Shown piece after piece: positions 8,536 through 18,071 of a stretch of DNA of 64,000 bases (position 1 is the stretch's first letter; each line of letters starts with the position of its first letter). Source of the DNA: Bradyrhizobium sp. JYMT SZCCT0428 (GTDB lineage Bacteria > Pseudomonadota > Alphaproteobacteria > Rhizobiales > Xanthobacteraceae); contig NZ_JAFCLS010000007.1 in the NCBI RefSeq assembly GCF_018131075.1, positions 185,672 to 249,671 of the forward strand. The letters are read 5' to 3'. The position numbers and the translations under genes were made by a program. Under the pieces are notes generated by a model that worked only from the letters and a program-made list of their open reading frames with translations, had not been told where the DNA came from and did not search any database.

Positions 8536-9015
8536 TCATTCACTGGCTCGAAGCATCTGCAACTCGGCAATGCGTTTGTCGGCGCGGCGGAGCCGCCGGC
8601 AAAGCTCGCGGTTGATATTCTGCATCACCATCACATAGGCGTGGATGTCGGCCTTGTAGCACGCATAGAGTTGCCGGGCCGTGAGTTCGTACAGCACGGT
8701 CGGGCTCTCCGCGACGACGGTGGCTGACCGGTTCTGCATTTCGATCAGCGTCATTTCGCCGAAAAAATCGCCGGGCTCGAGACCCGTCATGCGTAGGACG
8801 CGCCCGGACTCCAGCAGCTTGCTCACCACCAGCTGGCCGGAGTGAACAATGAACATCGAGCGCCCCGGCTCGCCTTCCGCGACCACCGTGGCGCCGGCGT
8901 CGAAGCGGCGCTCGGCCAGCATTGAGATCAAAAGATCGAGGCTTGCGTCTGAGAGCCCACCGAAGAAAGGCGTGGCGAGCAGGAACGCTTTCAGATCTGG
9001 GGAACTGACAGCCAT
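8536..9015 (-). CDS. Cyclic nucleotide-binding domain protein
   Basis: A 159-residue stand-alone cNMP-binding fold: LSDASLDLLISMLAERRF at the N-terminus, the phosphate-binding cassette GDFFGEMTLIEMQNRSATVV near residues 80-100 and a C-terminal helix. It has no DNA-binding domain, so it is not a Crp/Fnr activator in itself. It may sense a ligand for a partner protein. The cassette has the usual GE but N-R-S instead of the R-S-A of classical cAMP sites, so the ligand is uncertain. Confidence 0.88.
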   Translation of the reverse strand: MAVSSPDLKAFLLATPFFGGLSDASLDLLISMLAERRFDAGATVVAEGEPGRSMFIVHSGQLVVSKLLESGRVLRMTGLEPGDFFGEMTLIEMQNRSATVVAESPTVLYELTARQLYACYKADIHAYVMVMQNINRELCRRLRRADKRIAELQMLRASE

Positions 9016-9176
9016 CAGGCCAATATACCCGCGCGCCCGGCGGCGGCAAGCGGGCCAGGCCCGACGTGCTGCTCAGCGAGGGCGGAGGCGCCCCGCCGGC
9101 TTGCTTCGGCGAGGCCATGATGGGCACGGCGCCGACGCGCCTGTGCCCACCCTGCGGTTCCTTTGCAGTGACGATT

Positions 9177-9869
9177 TCAGCTCGTCGGCATCACGTAGGC
9201 GTAGATCCGGCCGCGCGAGACCGGCGCTTCCCGGACCCGGTTGCCGTTGTTGCCGGAGATCATGATCGGGTTGCCCTTGGCGTCGATGCCGGTGATCACG
9301 CCGACATGGCCGCCGCCGCGGCCCCTTGTCATCACGGCGATGGCGCCGACCTGCGGACCGGAAACGCGCTGGCCGTAGCTGGCGAACGATTTCGCCATGT
9401 CCGAGCCGGTGCCGCGATAGCCGGAATGCTGCAGCACCATGTTCATGAAGCGGGCGCACCACAGGCTGCCACGCCCGGTCGGGTTGCCGCCGAGGTAACG
9501 CCGCGCCTCAGCGACGACGTTGGAAGAGCCGCCAAAGCTGCTCGGCGCCATCACGCCGCCGGGCGGCGTCAGGGTCGAATTATGATCGGTGAAAGTGACG
9601 TTGATATCGGCGTTGGCGTTGGCATCGGCAAAGCCGCCGGCCTGCATTTTCGCGACGCCGCGCTCCCAGCGCGACAGGCGCGCGATCTTGCGGTGGTGGT
9701 GGCGGGCGTAATGCCGTGCATGGTGCCCGGCGTGATAGCCGCGGACGTGGCGCCCTGCGCCATGGTGGGGCCGGGCGGAGGCCGGCGTGGCAATGACGGC
9801 GATGGAGACCGAACACAACGCCAGCGCAAGGACACGAAGCGACCGGCGGAACGCAAACAACTGAAGCAT
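9177..9869 (-). CDS. Secreted CHAP/NlpC-like cysteine hydrolase (TIGR02594-like)
   Basis: Likely periplasmic peptidoglycan amidase or endopeptidase. A signal peptide (residues 1-33) is followed by a His/Arg-rich stretch (HHGAGRHVRGYHAGHHARHY) and a linker. The C-terminal domain has the catalytic order Cys (GSLWCARFMN), His (GGGHVGVITG) and Asn (MISGNNGN). ATG 9869 has AGAGGA seven bases upstream. The frame is open eight codons further upstream without a ribosome site. The family name is from memory of the motif layout. Confidence 0.85.
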   Translation of the reverse strand: MLQLFAFRRSLRVLALALCSVSIAVIATPASARPHHGAGRHVRGYHAGHHARHYARHHHRKIARLSRWERGVAKMQAGGFADANANADINVTFTDHNSTLTPPGGVMAPSSFGGSSNVVAEARRYLGGNPTGRGSLWCARFMNMVLQHSGYRGTGSDMAKSFASYGQRVSGPQVGAIAVMTRGRGGGHVGVITGIDAKGNPIMISGNNGNRVREAPVSRGRIYAYVMPTS

Positions 9870-10108
9870 CTTTGATCCTCTGTAACACACCACAATCCCG
9901 CAGCGTTCGTGGACAAACGAACGCGGCGACGGGTTTGAATTTTTGGCTGTGGCGAGAGGAAGATTTCATGCGGCGGTGCGGGATCAATTCCGGGGTGATT
10001 CCGCGATCATTTTATGGCCAAAAACAAACAGGGCTGCCTCATTGCAGCCCAGAGCATTAACTGCAATTTTCGGGGCCGAGAACGCGCCAAAACCAAGAGG
10101 AACCTTAA

Positions 10109-10981
10109 ATGCCCTATGCCGTCACTAGTGATAATGTCCGCCTGTATTTCGAAGAAGCCGGCACGGGAACGCCGATCATCTTCCTGCATGAATTCGCGGC
10201 CGACCACACCAATTGGGAGCCGCAGATGCGATACTTCTCGCGCGGCCACCGCTGCATCGCCTATTCGGCGCGGGGCTATACGCCTTCCGACGTGCCGCCG
10301 ACATCAGACGTCTACACCTACAAGCATTTCTACACCGACGCGCTCGCCGTGCTCGATCATCTCGGGATCGCCAAGGCACATTTCATCGGCCTGTCGATGG
10401 GCGCCTATTCGTCGCTGCAGATCGGCCTCAACGCCCCGGAACGCGCGCTGTCGATGACGCTGGCCGGCGTCGGCTCCGGCTCTCCGATCGAAAATCTCGA
10501 GGCCTTCCGCAAGCAATGCCTGGCCAATGCCGAGCAGTACGAAAAAATCGGCTCGGTGGAGGTCGCCAAAGTGACGCGCGAGGCGCCGAGCCGGATTCCG
10601 TTCCTGGTCAAAGACCCGCGCGGCCACGCCGATTTCTATGCCGCACTGGCACGGCACGATGCGAAGGGTTCGGCCAACACCATGCGCAGTTTTCAGGGCG
10701 GCCGGCCCTCGATCTACACCCTGACCGACGCGATCCGCAACGTGCCGACGCCGGCGCTGATCATCTGCGGCGACGAGGACGACAATTGCATCGAGCCGAG
10801 CCTGTTCCTGAAGCAGCATTTGCCGGCTGCGGGCCTAACGTTCTTCCCGAAATCGGGACATGTGCTCAACCTGGAAGAGCCGGCGCTGTTCAACGAAATG
10901 GTCGAACGGTTTATCGCGCTGGTGGAAGCCGGGAGGTGGCCGGTGCGGGATCCAAGGTCGATGGTGGCGGCCCCGGTCTAG
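10109..10981 (+). CDS. Alpha/beta hydrolase
   Basis: A 290-residue alpha/beta-hydrolase-fold enzyme. The oxyanion motif HEFAADHTNWEPQ is near residue 27, the nucleophile elbow GLSMGAYS is near 95, the acidic residue is in CGDEDDN and the histidine is in KSGHVLNLEEP near the C-terminus. The spacing fits esterases or 3-oxoadipate enol-lactonase-like enzymes. Substrate unknown. It is a single gene, followed at once by a REP-like palindrome. Confidence 0.92.
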   Translation: MPYAVTSDNVRLYFEEAGTGTPIIFLHEFAADHTNWEPQMRYFSRGHRCIAYSARGYTPSDVPPTSDVYTYKHFYTDALAVLDHLGIAKAHFIGLSMGAYSSLQIGLNAPERALSMTLAGVGSGSPIENLEAFRKQCLANAEQYEKIGSVEVAKVTREAPSRIPFLVKDPRGHADFYAALARHDAKGSANTMRSFQGGRPSIYTLTDAIRNVPTPALIICGDEDDNCIEPSLFLKQHLPAAGLTFFPKSGHVLNLEEPALFNEMVERFIALVEAGRWPVRDPRSMVAAPV

Positions 10982-10982
10982 T

Positions 10983-11067
10983 CGTCATTGCGAGCGAAGC
11001 GAAGCAATCCATTGCGCGGCATAACGGATAGATGGATTGCTTCGTCGCTTCGCTCCTCGCAATGACG
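10983..11067. repeat. REP-like inverted repeat (CGTCATTGCGAGCGAAGCG type), copy 1
   Basis: CGTCATTGCGAGCGAAGCG on the left pairs with the right arm ending CTCCTCGCAATGACG. An inner pair, CAATCCAT/ATGGATTG, flanks a short loop. It sits between the convergent hydrolase and metW genes. Related copies are at 34625-34733 and 55103-55186. Confidence 0.9.
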
Positions 11068-11071
11068 GTAA

Positions 11072-11740
11072 CTACTTCCCCTGCTCCGCCCGGGTCAGCA
11101 AAAACACGCCCTGCTCGCCGAACATGTTCCAGAACCACCACGGCAGATTGAGCCGCAGCGGGCGGCCGTAGAGATCGAGCGCCACCGCGCGCTCCATCTT
11201 GACGTTGATCGCCTCGCACAGCTGCACGAAATCCTTGATGGTGCAGAAATGGATGTTCGGCGTGTCGTACCAGGTCGCCGGCAGGTTTTCGGTGCGCGGC
11301 ATGTGGCCGCCGACCAATAATTGCAGCCGCATCCGCCAGAACCCGAAATTCGGGAACGAGACGATGGCGCGATGGCCGATCCGCAGCAGGTTTTCCAGCA
11401 CCACTTTCGGCTGCCGCGTCGCCTGCAGCGTCTGCGACAGGATCACGTAATCAAAAGCGTCGTCGGGATAATTGATGAGGTCGGTGTCGGCGTCGCCCTG
11501 CACCACCGCAAGGCCCTTGGCGACGCAGCGGTTGACGCCCTCGCGCGACAGCTCGATGCCGCGGCCGTCGATGCCGCGGCTTTCCAAGAGCTGCAGCAGC
11601 TCGCCATCGCCGCACCCGACGTCGAGCACTTTGGAGCCGCTCTGCACCATTTCGGCGACCAGCAAATGATCGCTGCGAAGGTTTTCGGTGCGATGCGGCT
11701 CCACGCCAGTAAAAGGCAGTGTCTGTTGCTGCAGCGACAT
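11072..11740 (-). CDS. metW: Methionine biosynthesis protein MetW
   Basis: A class I SAM-methyltransferase-fold protein (VLDVGCGDGELLQLLE, then GIELSREGV and DYVILSQTLQ) that works with MetX in making methionine. Studies in other proteobacteria show that MetW supports MetX homoserine acetylation. It starts directly after the metX stop codon (TGATATG), so the two are translationally coupled. A GTG at 11749 would overlap metX by eight bases. The C-terminus WWFWNMFGEQGVFLLTR is typical of MetW. Confidence 0.95.
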   Translation of the reverse strand: MSLQQQTLPFTGVEPHRTENLRSDHLLVAEMVQSGSKVLDVGCGDGELLQLLESRGIDGRGIELSREGVNRCVAKGLAVVQGDADTDLINYPDDAFDYVILSQTLQATRQPKVVLENLLRIGHRAIVSFPNFGFWRMRLQLLVGGHMPRTENLPATWYDTPNIHFCTIKDFVQLCEAINVKMERAVALDLYGRPLRLNLPWWFWNMFGEQGVFLLTRAEQGK

Positions 11741-11741
11741 A

Positions 11742-12959
11742 TCAACCACCCGCCCTGTTCAGGCCCCGCGCGGTGCCTGCGGATTGCAGGAACGCACGGG
11801 AGATTTCGAAGAATTCGGGCACGTCGAGCAGGAAGGCGTCATGGCCGCGATCGGTTTCGATTTCGGCAAACGACACCCGCGCGCTCGACGCGTTCAGCGC
11901 ATGCACCAGCGCGCGTGATTCCGCGGTCGGGAACAGCCAATCCGAGGTGAACGACACCACGCAGAAGCGGGTCTTGATGCCGCTGAACGCCTTGGCCAGC
12001 ACGCCATCATGGTCGGCAGCGATGTCGAAATAATCCATCGCCCGCGTCAGATAGAGATAGGAGTTGGCGTCGAAGCGCTCGACGAAGGACGAGCCTTGAT
12101 AGCGCAGATAGCTTTCGACCTGGAAATCCGCGTCGAACGAAAACGTCGGCAGTTCGCGGTCCTGCATCCGTCGCCCGAACTTGCGATGCAGGGCGGCGTC
12201 GGAGAGATAGGTGATGTGCGCGGCCATCCGTGCGACGCCGAGCCCGCGATGCGGATGCGTGTCGTGGTCGAAATAGCGGCCGCCGCGCCAGTCCGGATCG
12301 GCCATCACGGCCTGCCGGCCAAGCTCATGGAATGCGATGTTCTGCGCCGAGTGGCGCGTCGAACATGCGATCGCCAGCGTCGAGAACACGCGCGCCGGAT
12401 ACGCCGCGGTCCATTGCAGCGCCTGCATGCCGCCCATCGAGCCGCCGACCACGCAGAACAGCGTGTCGATGCCGAGACGATCGATCAGCATGGTCTGCGC
12501 GCGCACCATGTCGGGAAGGGTGATGATCGGGAAATCGAGGCCCCACAATTTGCCGGTGGCGGGATTCGTCGAGGCCGGGCCGGTCGAGCCCATGCAGCCG
12601 CCGATCACGTTGCTGCAGATGATGAAGTAGAGGTTGGTGTCGAGCGGCTTGCCGGGGCCGACCATGGTGTCCCACCAGCCATGCTTGCCGGTGACGGGGT
12701 GCGCATTGTTGACATGCTGATCGCCGGTCAGCGCATGGCAAACCAGGATGGCGTTGGAGCGGTCCGCGTTCAGCTCGCCATAGGTCTGGTAGGCGATCTG
12801 GAACGGCGCCAGATCGACGCCGCAATCGAGCTTGAGCGGCTGGTCAGCGCCGAACTTCGCGACCTGCGAGGTCGGATGGTCCGCCTCATGGGCCCGATCC
12901 TCGCCATGAATCGAAGGGCTTGGGATCGAAGGACTCGGTATCGACTGAACGTTTGTCAT
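11742..12959 (-). CDS. metX: Homoserine O-acetyltransferase
   Basis: Acetylates L-homoserine with acetyl-CoA, the first committed step to methionine (strictly, such MetX-type enzymes can be acetyl- or succinyltransferases). Family motifs: [11 protein letters not shown], the nucleophile elbow [12 protein letters not shown] near residue 175, the aspartate in FTSDWLFP and the histidine in [11 protein letters not shown] repeated [12 protein letters not shown] stretch is seen at the N-terminus. The start is ATG 12959 or GTG 12968; the ribosome site does not decide between them. A SAM-II riboswitch and a terminator lie upstream. Confidence 0.96.
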   Translation of the reverse strand: MTNVQSIPSPSIPSPSIHGEDRAHEADHPTSQVAKFGADQPLKLDCGVDLAPFQIAYQTYGELNADRSNAILVCHALTGDQHVNNAHPVTGKHGWWDTMVGPGKPLDTNLYFIICSNVIGGCMGSTGPASTNPATGKLWGLDFPIITLPDMVRAQTMLIDRLGIDTLFCVVGGSMGGMQALQWTAAYPARVFSTLAIACSTRHSAQNIAFHELGRQAVMADPDWRGGRYFDHDTHPHRGLGVARMAAHITYLSDAALHRKFGRRMQDRELPTFSFDADFQVESYLRYQGSSFVERFDANSYLYLTRAMDYFDIAADHDGVLAKAFSGIKTRFCVVSFTSDWLFPTAESRALVHALNASSARVSFAEIETDRGHDAFLLDVPEFFEISRAFLQSAGTARGLNRAGG

Positions 12960-13011
12960 CTCGGCCACCGACCTCGAAAGCTGAGGCCCTCCCGGACAGA
13001 AATCAGGCCAT

Positions 13012-13045
13012 AAAAAAACCCGGCCTGAACAAAGGTTCGACCGGG
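13012..13045 (-). terminator. Rho-independent terminator in the metX leader
   Basis: On the minus strand CCCGG-tc-GAAC-cttt-GTTC-agg-CCGGG is followed by seven T. It lies between the SAM-II aptamer and metX. The 5' CCCGG can instead pair with CCGGG at 13058-13062, so terminator and antiterminator folds are mutually exclusive. Confidence 0.85.
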
Positions 13046-13066
13046 ATCACTTCTGTCCCCGGCCTG

Positions 13067-13117
13067 TTTAGCGAGTTGTTTAACGTGGCTGCAAGCCGGC
13101 CGGCTCAAATGACCACG
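13067..13117 (-). ncRNA. SAM-II riboswitch aptamer upstream of metX
   Basis: On the minus strand the sequence reads CGTGG-TCATTTGAGCC-GGCC-GGCTTGCAG-CCACG-TTAAACAACT-CGCTAAA. This has the SAM-II (metA motif) hallmarks: P1 stem CGTGG/CCACG, the ATTTGA loop that forms the pseudoknot and triplex, TTGCA before the 3' P1 strand, the TTAAA linker and the terminal GCTAAA. SAM-II senses S-adenosylmethionine and turns off methionine genes in alphaproteobacteria. A terminator follows. Confidence 0.93.
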
Positions 13118-13287
13118 GAATGGGCTAAAGCTAGTCCGAAGGGAGCTTTTCGTCAAGGCGGCCCATGGTTAACCGGGCAACGACGCCGCCAATGGCTGCA
13201 TTTCCTTTTGCTTTCGGCGGCTGTCTTTCCTAATCAATGTCCCTGTATTTGCCGGTGATTTCCGTCCCCCGGCCTGAAGGTTGGAAC

Positions 13288-14136
13288 ATGTCCAAGGCCC
13301 CTCCCGCCCCGCCCTCGCTGGCGGTGCTGCGCAAAGAGATCGACAGCATCGACGAGCAGGTTCACCGCCTGTTGATGGCGCGCGGCGACATCATCGATCG
13401 CCTGATCCAGGTCAAGGAGACCCAGGAGGTCGGCTCCGCGTTCCGCCCGGCGCGCGAGGCCGACATGATGCGGCGGTTGGTGGAGCGTCACCGCGGCATT
13501 CTCCCGATCGACACCGTCGAGAGCATCTGGCGCGTCATCATCTCGACATTCACCTACGTCCAGGCGCCGTTCTCGGTGCATGCGGATGTTTCGGTCGGCG
13601 AATCCGCGATGCGGGATTCGGCGCGGTTTCATTTCGGATTCGTCGTGCCCTACGTCGCGCATTTCAGCGCGCAGGTCGCGGTCGAGGCGGTGGCGAAATC
13701 GAAGGGCGACCTGGCGCTGGTCTCGGCGACCTCGAGCCGCACGCCATGGTGGATCGAGCTCGAAGCCGCCGGCGCGCCAAAGATCATCGCGCGGTTGCCG
13801 TTCCTCGAACGCGCCGACCATCCGGCGGCCTTGCCGGTGTTCGTGGTCTCGCGCGTCGCCGACAACGCGATGGTTACCGAAGTCGAGACCTGGAGCGTGC
13901 GCGTCTCCGGCTGGAACGCCGAGATTGCGCGCGCGCTGGCGCCGCTTGCCGACATCGTCGCAGTGCCCGATAGGGCCTTCGACGGTGCGGCGCTTTTGGT
14001 GTCGATATCAGGCATCGGACTTGAGAAGATCAAGACAGCCCTGATCGAGGCCGGCGCGTCGGTGCGCTCCGCGGCCCTCGTCGGCAGCCACGCAACACGC
14101 TATACGGTGCCCCCGAACGGGGCGGCCAAATCCTAA
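13288..14136 (+). CDS. Chorismate mutase (AroQ type)
   Basis: Converts chorismate to prephenate for phenylalanine and tyrosine. The AroQ helical domain occupies about residues 8-95 (VLRKEIDSIDEQVHRLLMAR with the catalytic Arg and Lys residues in RGDIIDRLIQVKE). The remaining 185 residues form a C-terminal region common to alphaproteobacterial homologues, perhaps regulatory. ATG 13288 has AAGGTTGG upstream; the frame is open 17 codons earlier. It is followed by hisC and a prephenate dehydrogenase gene, an aromatic amino acid operon, and is divergent from metX. Confidence 0.92.
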   Translation: MSKAPPAPPSLAVLRKEIDSIDEQVHRLLMARGDIIDRLIQVKETQEVGSAFRPAREADMMRRLVERHRGILPIDTVESIWRVIISTFTYVQAPFSVHADVSVGESAMRDSARFHFGFVVPYVAHFSAQVAVEAVAKSKGDLALVSATSSRTPWWIELEAAGAPKIIARLPFLERADHPAALPVFVVSRVADNAMVTEVETWSVRVSGWNAEIARALAPLADIVAVPDRAFDGAALLVSISGIGLEKIKTALIEAGASVRSAALVGSHATRYTVPPNGAAKS

Positions 14137-14166
14137 AATAGACGCCCTACGATCCGGAGCCAGAAG

Positions 14167-15264
14167 ATGTCCCGCCCCGTGCCGAACCCCGGCATCCTCG
14201 ATATTGCGCCCTACACCCCCGGCAAGAGCCCGGTGGCCGAACCCGGCCGCAAGGTGTTCAAACTGTCCGCCAACGAGACGCCGTTCGGCCCGTCGCCGAA
14301 GGCGATGGCGGTCTACAAGGAAGCGGCTGGTCATCTGGAGGACTATCCGGAAGGCACCTCACGGGTGCTGCGCGAGGCGATCGGCCGCGCCTTCGGGCTC
14401 GATCCGAACCGCATCATCTGCGGCGCCGGCTCGGACGAAATCCTCAATCTGCTGGCGCACACCTATCTCAAGCATGGCGACGAGGCGATCTCGACCAGCC
14501 ACGGCTTCCTGGTGTACCCGATCGCGACCATGGCGAACGGCGCCAAGAACGTCGTGGCGCCCGAAACCAATTTCACCGCCGATGTCGACGCGATCCTGAA
14601 GCTGGTCACGCCGCGCACCAAGATGGTGTGGCTCGCCAATCCGAACAACCCGACCGGAACCTACATTCCGTTCGACGAAGTCAAGCGGCTGCGCGCCGGA
14701 TTGCCTGATCACGTTCTGCTGGTGCTCGACGCCGCCTATGCCGACTACGTGTCGCGCAACGATTACGAGCTCGGCATCGAGCTGGTGGCGACCACGGAAA
14801 ACACCGTGGTGACGCATACCTTTTCCAAGATTCACGGGCTGGCGTCGTTGCGGATCGGCTGGATGTTCGGCCCGGCCAACATCGTCGACGCCGTCAACCG
14901 GATTCGCGGGCCCTTCAACGTCTCGACGCCGGCGATGCTGGCGGCGGTCGCCGCGATCGAGGACACCGCGCATGTCCAGATGTCGAAGACCTTTACGGAG
15001 CACTGGCGCAACTGGCTGACGGAAGAAATTTCCAAGCTCGGCCTCAAGGTGACGCCGAGCGTGGCGAATTTCGTGCTGATCCATTTTCCGCAGGAGAAGG
15101 GCAAGACCTCGGCCGACGCCGACGCTTACTTAACAAAACGCGGCTTGGTGCTGCGGGCGCTGAACAATTACGGCCTGCCGCATGCGCTGCGCATGACCAT
15201 CGGCACCGAAGAGGCCAACCGCCTCGTCGTCGATGGCCTCAGAGACTTCATGGCGGGCAAGTGA
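14167..15264 (+). CDS. hisC: Histidinol-phosphate aminotransferase
   Basis: A PLP enzyme that transaminates imidazole acetol-phosphate in histidine synthesis; HisC proteins in such operons often also transaminate aromatic keto acids. Fold type I motifs: [34 protein letters not shown], the Asp of VLDAAYADY, and the PLP lysine in [17 protein letters not shown] near residue 220. It lies between chorismate mutase and prephenate dehydrogenase genes, which favours an aromatic as well as a histidine role. Confidence 0.95.
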   Translation: MSRPVPNPGILDIAPYTPGKSPVAEPGRKVFKLSANETPFGPSPKAMAVYKEAAGHLEDYPEGTSRVLREAIGRAFGLDPNRIICGAGSDEILNLLAHTYLKHGDEAISTSHGFLVYPIATMANGAKNVVAPETNFTADVDAILKLVTPRTKMVWLANPNNPTGTYIPFDEVKRLRAGLPDHVLLVLDAAYADYVSRNDYELGIELVATTENTVVTHTFSKIHGLASLRIGWMFGPANIVDAVNRIRGPFNVSTPAMLAAVAAIEDTAHVQMSKTFTEHWRNWLTEEISKLGLKVTPSVANFVLIHFPQEKGKTSADADAYLTKRGLVLRALNNYGLPHALRMTIGTEEANRLVVDGLRDFMAGK

Positions 15265-15271
15265 GCATCAA

Positions 15272-16213
15272 GTGAGCACTGAACCTCTCTTCAAACGCGT
15301 CGCGCTGATCGGCTTCGGCCTGATCGGCGGCTCGATCGCCCGCGCCGCCCGCGCCCAGGGTCTCGCCGGCGAGATCGTCACCTCGGCACGCTCGGCCAAG
15401 ACCCGTGCGCGGGTGGAAGAATTGCGCGTGGTCGATCGCGTGCTCGAAACCAACGCGGAGGCGGTCAAGGGCGCCGACCTCGTGATCCTCTGCATCCCCG
15501 TCGGCGCCTGCGGACCGGTCGCCGAGGAGATCGCGCCGTTCCTCGCGCCGGGCGCGATCGTCTCCGACGTCGGCTCGGTCAAGGGCGCCATCGCGCGCGA
15601 CATGGGCCCGCATATTCCCCCTAGCGTCCACTTCGTTCCCGCCCATCCCGTCGCCGGCACCGAGCACTCCGGTCCCGATTCCGGCTTCGCCGAACTCTTC
15701 ATCAACCGCTGGTGCATTCTCACGCCGCCGGAAGGGACCGATGCTGCCGCGGTGGAAAAGCTGCGCGAGTTCTGGGCCGGCCTCGGCGCCAAGGTCGAGA
15801 TCATGACGCCGGATCATCACGACCTGGTGCTCGCGATCACCAGCCATCTGCCGCATCTGATCGCCTACACCATCGTCGGCACCGCCGACGAACTGGCGCA
15901 GGTGACGTCGTCGGAAGTGATCAAATTCTCGGCGGGCGGTTTTCGCGACTTCACCCGCATCGCGGCCTCGGATCCGACGATGTGGCGCGACGTGTTCCTT
16001 GCCAACAAGGAAGCGGTGCTGGAAATGCTCGGCACCTTCAACGAGGACCTTTCCAAGCTCACGCGTGCGATCCGCCGCAACGACGGCGAGGCGCTGTTCG
16101 AGCATTTTACCCGCACCCGCGCCATCCGCCGCGGCATCGTCGAGATCGGCCAGGATTCGGCGGCGCCCGACTTCGGCCGCCCGCACGCGAATTTAACGAA
16201 GAAGCCGGAGTAG
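15272..16213 (+). CDS. Prephenate (or arogenate) dehydrogenase
   Basis: Oxidative decarboxylation in tyrosine synthesis. It has an N-terminal Rossmann fold with VALIGFGLIGGSIARAAR, the SDVGSVKGAI and VPAHPVAGTEHSG motifs, and the catalytic His region ITSHLPHLIAY. GTG 15272, seven bases after the hisC stop, gives the usual N-terminus; an ATG at 15233 would overlap hisC. Third gene of the aromatic operon. Whether it uses prephenate or arogenate cannot be read from the sequence. Confidence 0.94.
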   Translation: MSTEPLFKRVALIGFGLIGGSIARAARAQGLAGEIVTSARSAKTRARVEELRVVDRVLETNAEAVKGADLVILCIPVGACGPVAEEIAPFLAPGAIVSDVGSVKGAIARDMGPHIPPSVHFVPAHPVAGTEHSGPDSGFAELFINRWCILTPPEGTDAAAVEKLREFWAGLGAKVEIMTPDHHDLVLAITSHLPHLIAYTIVGTADELAQVTSSEVIKFSAGGFRDFTRIAASDPTMWRDVFLANKEAVLEMLGTFNEDLSKLTRAIRRNDGEALFEHFTRTRAIRRGIVEIGQDSAAPDFGRPHANLTKKPE

Positions 16214-16236
16214 ACCGGCTCACGACGGAGTGAAGC

Positions 16237-17286
16237 ATGATCATCGACCATTCGAAGCTGCTTGCCCTTACCAATCGCATCGTCACCGCCGGTGGCAGTT
16301 CGCCGACGGAAGCCGCCATCGTGGCCGAGCATCTGGTCGAGGCCAATCTGCGCGGCCATGACAGCCATGGCGTCGGCATGCTGGTCGCCTATGTGCGTGA
16401 CCTCGACGCCGGCACGCTGAAGATCAATCAGGCGCCCGAGATCGTCTCCGACACCGGCACCATCTCGGTGTGGGATGCCCGCGCCGGTTACGGCCAGGTG
16501 GTCGCGCGCCAGGCGGTGGAATGGGCGATCGAGGCGGCCAGGAAACATGGCGTCGCTGTCAACGGCTTGCGCAACGCACACCATATCGGCCGCGTCGGCA
16601 CCTATGGCGAGATCGCCGCCCGCGCCGGCATGGTGGCGCTGCATTTTGTGAATGTCGCGTCGGGTTCGCCCGGCGTTGCGCCCTTCCGCGGCCGCGAAGG
16701 AAGATTCCTGACCAACCCGGTCTGCATCGCGATCCCCGGCACCGACAACAACGAGCCGATCCTGCTCGATTTCGCCACCAGCCGTGTCGCGCTGGGAAAA
16801 GTGCGGGTGGCGCATAATGCCGGCAAGCCGATGCTCGACGGCGCGTTGCTCGACCATGCGGGCCAGCCCACCACCGACCCTTCCGTCATGTACACCGACC
16901 CGCGCGGCGTGGTGCTGCCGTTCGGCGAGCACAAGGGCTCCGGCCTGGCGCTGGTGTGCGAACTCCTGGCCGGCGCCATCGTCGGCTCGCCAAGCGTCAC
17001 CACGACGACGCCGCCCGAGCGCGGCATCATCAACGGCATGCTGAGCATCGTGATCGATCCGGCGCGATTGTCGACGCGCGACAGCATGATGGCCGAGATC
17101 GACGACATGATTTCGTGGGTGAAATCGGCCAAGCCCGCCGAGCAGGATTTGCCGGTGCTGATCGCCGGTGAGCCCGAGCGGCTTGCCCGGGCCGCACGGA
17201 TCGCCAAGGGCATCGAAATCGATGACACGACCTGGGGCCAATTGTCCGATATCGCGCAGCGCTATCAGATCCGGATCGATAGCTGA
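16237..17286 (+). CDS. Ldh family (malate/L-lactate/sulfolactate) dehydrogenase
   Basis: A 349-residue NAD(P)-dependent oxidoreductase of the YbiC/AllD/ComC family (PF02615), not the classical LDH. Motifs: GHDSHGVGML with the catalytic His near residue 48, NGLRNAHHIGRVGTYGE, DFATSRVALGKV and GEHKGSGLALVCELL. It starts 23 bp after the prephenate dehydrogenase gene and so may be co-transcribed. The 2-hydroxyacid substrate is unknown. Confidence 0.92.
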   Translation: MIIDHSKLLALTNRIVTAGGSSPTEAAIVAEHLVEANLRGHDSHGVGMLVAYVRDLDAGTLKINQAPEIVSDTGTISVWDARAGYGQVVARQAVEWAIEAARKHGVAVNGLRNAHHIGRVGTYGEIAARAGMVALHFVNVASGSPGVAPFRGREGRFLTNPVCIAIPGTDNNEPILLDFATSRVALGKVRVAHNAGKPMLDGALLDHAGQPTTDPSVMYTDPRGVVLPFGEHKGSGLALVCELLAGAIVGSPSVTTTTPPERGIINGMLSIVIDPARLSTRDSMMAEIDDMISWVKSAKPAEQDLPVLIAGEPERLARAARIAKGIEIDDTTWGQLSDIAQRYQIRIDS

Positions 17287-17307
17287 GCAACCGTTCGGAC
17301 AAATCCA

Positions 17308-17913
17308 ATGACACCCTCTACCGGCAGGATTCAGCTAACAGCGCTCGATCCCGCCGGCTACCGGCATATGCCCTGGAAGAACGGCGGCGGGGTCACGATC
17401 GATATCGCCGTATCCATGCTCCCTGGATTCGCAGCCGGAAGTTGGGAGGGAATCATCTGGCGTTTCAGCCGGACCGCCATCGTGACGCCGGGCGCGTTCT
17501 CGGATTTGAGCGGCTATGACCGCCAGCTGGTGCTGGTTTCCGGCGAGGGGCTCGTGCTCGGGACACCTGTTGGAGAGATCGATGTCCGGCAGCCGTTCAG
17601 GCCGGTCCGGTTTACCGGCGAGACCAGTATTGTCAGCCGGCTGGAAGCCGGCCCCGTCGAAGTCGTCAATCTGATCGGCGACCGGTCGCGCGTGGCGATC
17701 GACCTCTGCTGCCTTTTGGACGGCGCAATTCACGCCTGCCCGGCCGGCATTCACATCGTCTATGCCTGCGAACTGACGATCAACGACAAGGCCCGCGAAA
17801 TCGCCGCCGGCCACGCGGTGCGCATCGATGCCGGAGAAAGTTTTGCGGTCGCAAACCGGTTTGGCACCGCGATCGTCGCCAGCGTTATTCCCGTGGTGCG
17901 GACATCCGGCTGA
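17308..17913 (+). CDS. HutD/Ves family protein
   Basis: A cupin-fold protein of 201 residues with the family N-terminus YRHMPWKNGGGVTIDIA and the WRFSRTAIVTPGAFSDLSGYDR block. HutD is found in histidine-utilisation operons, where it may limit flux. Ves is a cold-shock homologue. No other hut genes are present here. It starts 21 bp after the Ldh-family gene and may close that operon. Confidence 0.88.
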   Translation: MTPSTGRIQLTALDPAGYRHMPWKNGGGVTIDIAVSMLPGFAAGSWEGIIWRFSRTAIVTPGAFSDLSGYDRQLVLVSGEGLVLGTPVGEIDVRQPFRPVRFTGETSIVSRLEAGPVEVVNLIGDRSRVAIDLCCLLDGAIHACPAGIHIVYACELTINDKAREIAAGHAVRIDAGESFAVANRFGTAIVASVIPVVRTSG

Positions 17914-18071
17914 TCCGGAACGACGGTCGCCGGCGCAGTTCCCCTCGCGCAAGCGAGCCATTCCGGAAACACATTGGTAACGCTTCCACTTGTGTTAGCT
18001 TGCCAACATCACTTCCGCCAAAGAACTTGCCGCCACTTGAAGAAGCTGCAGCCACCGATCGCGGGGAAAAA

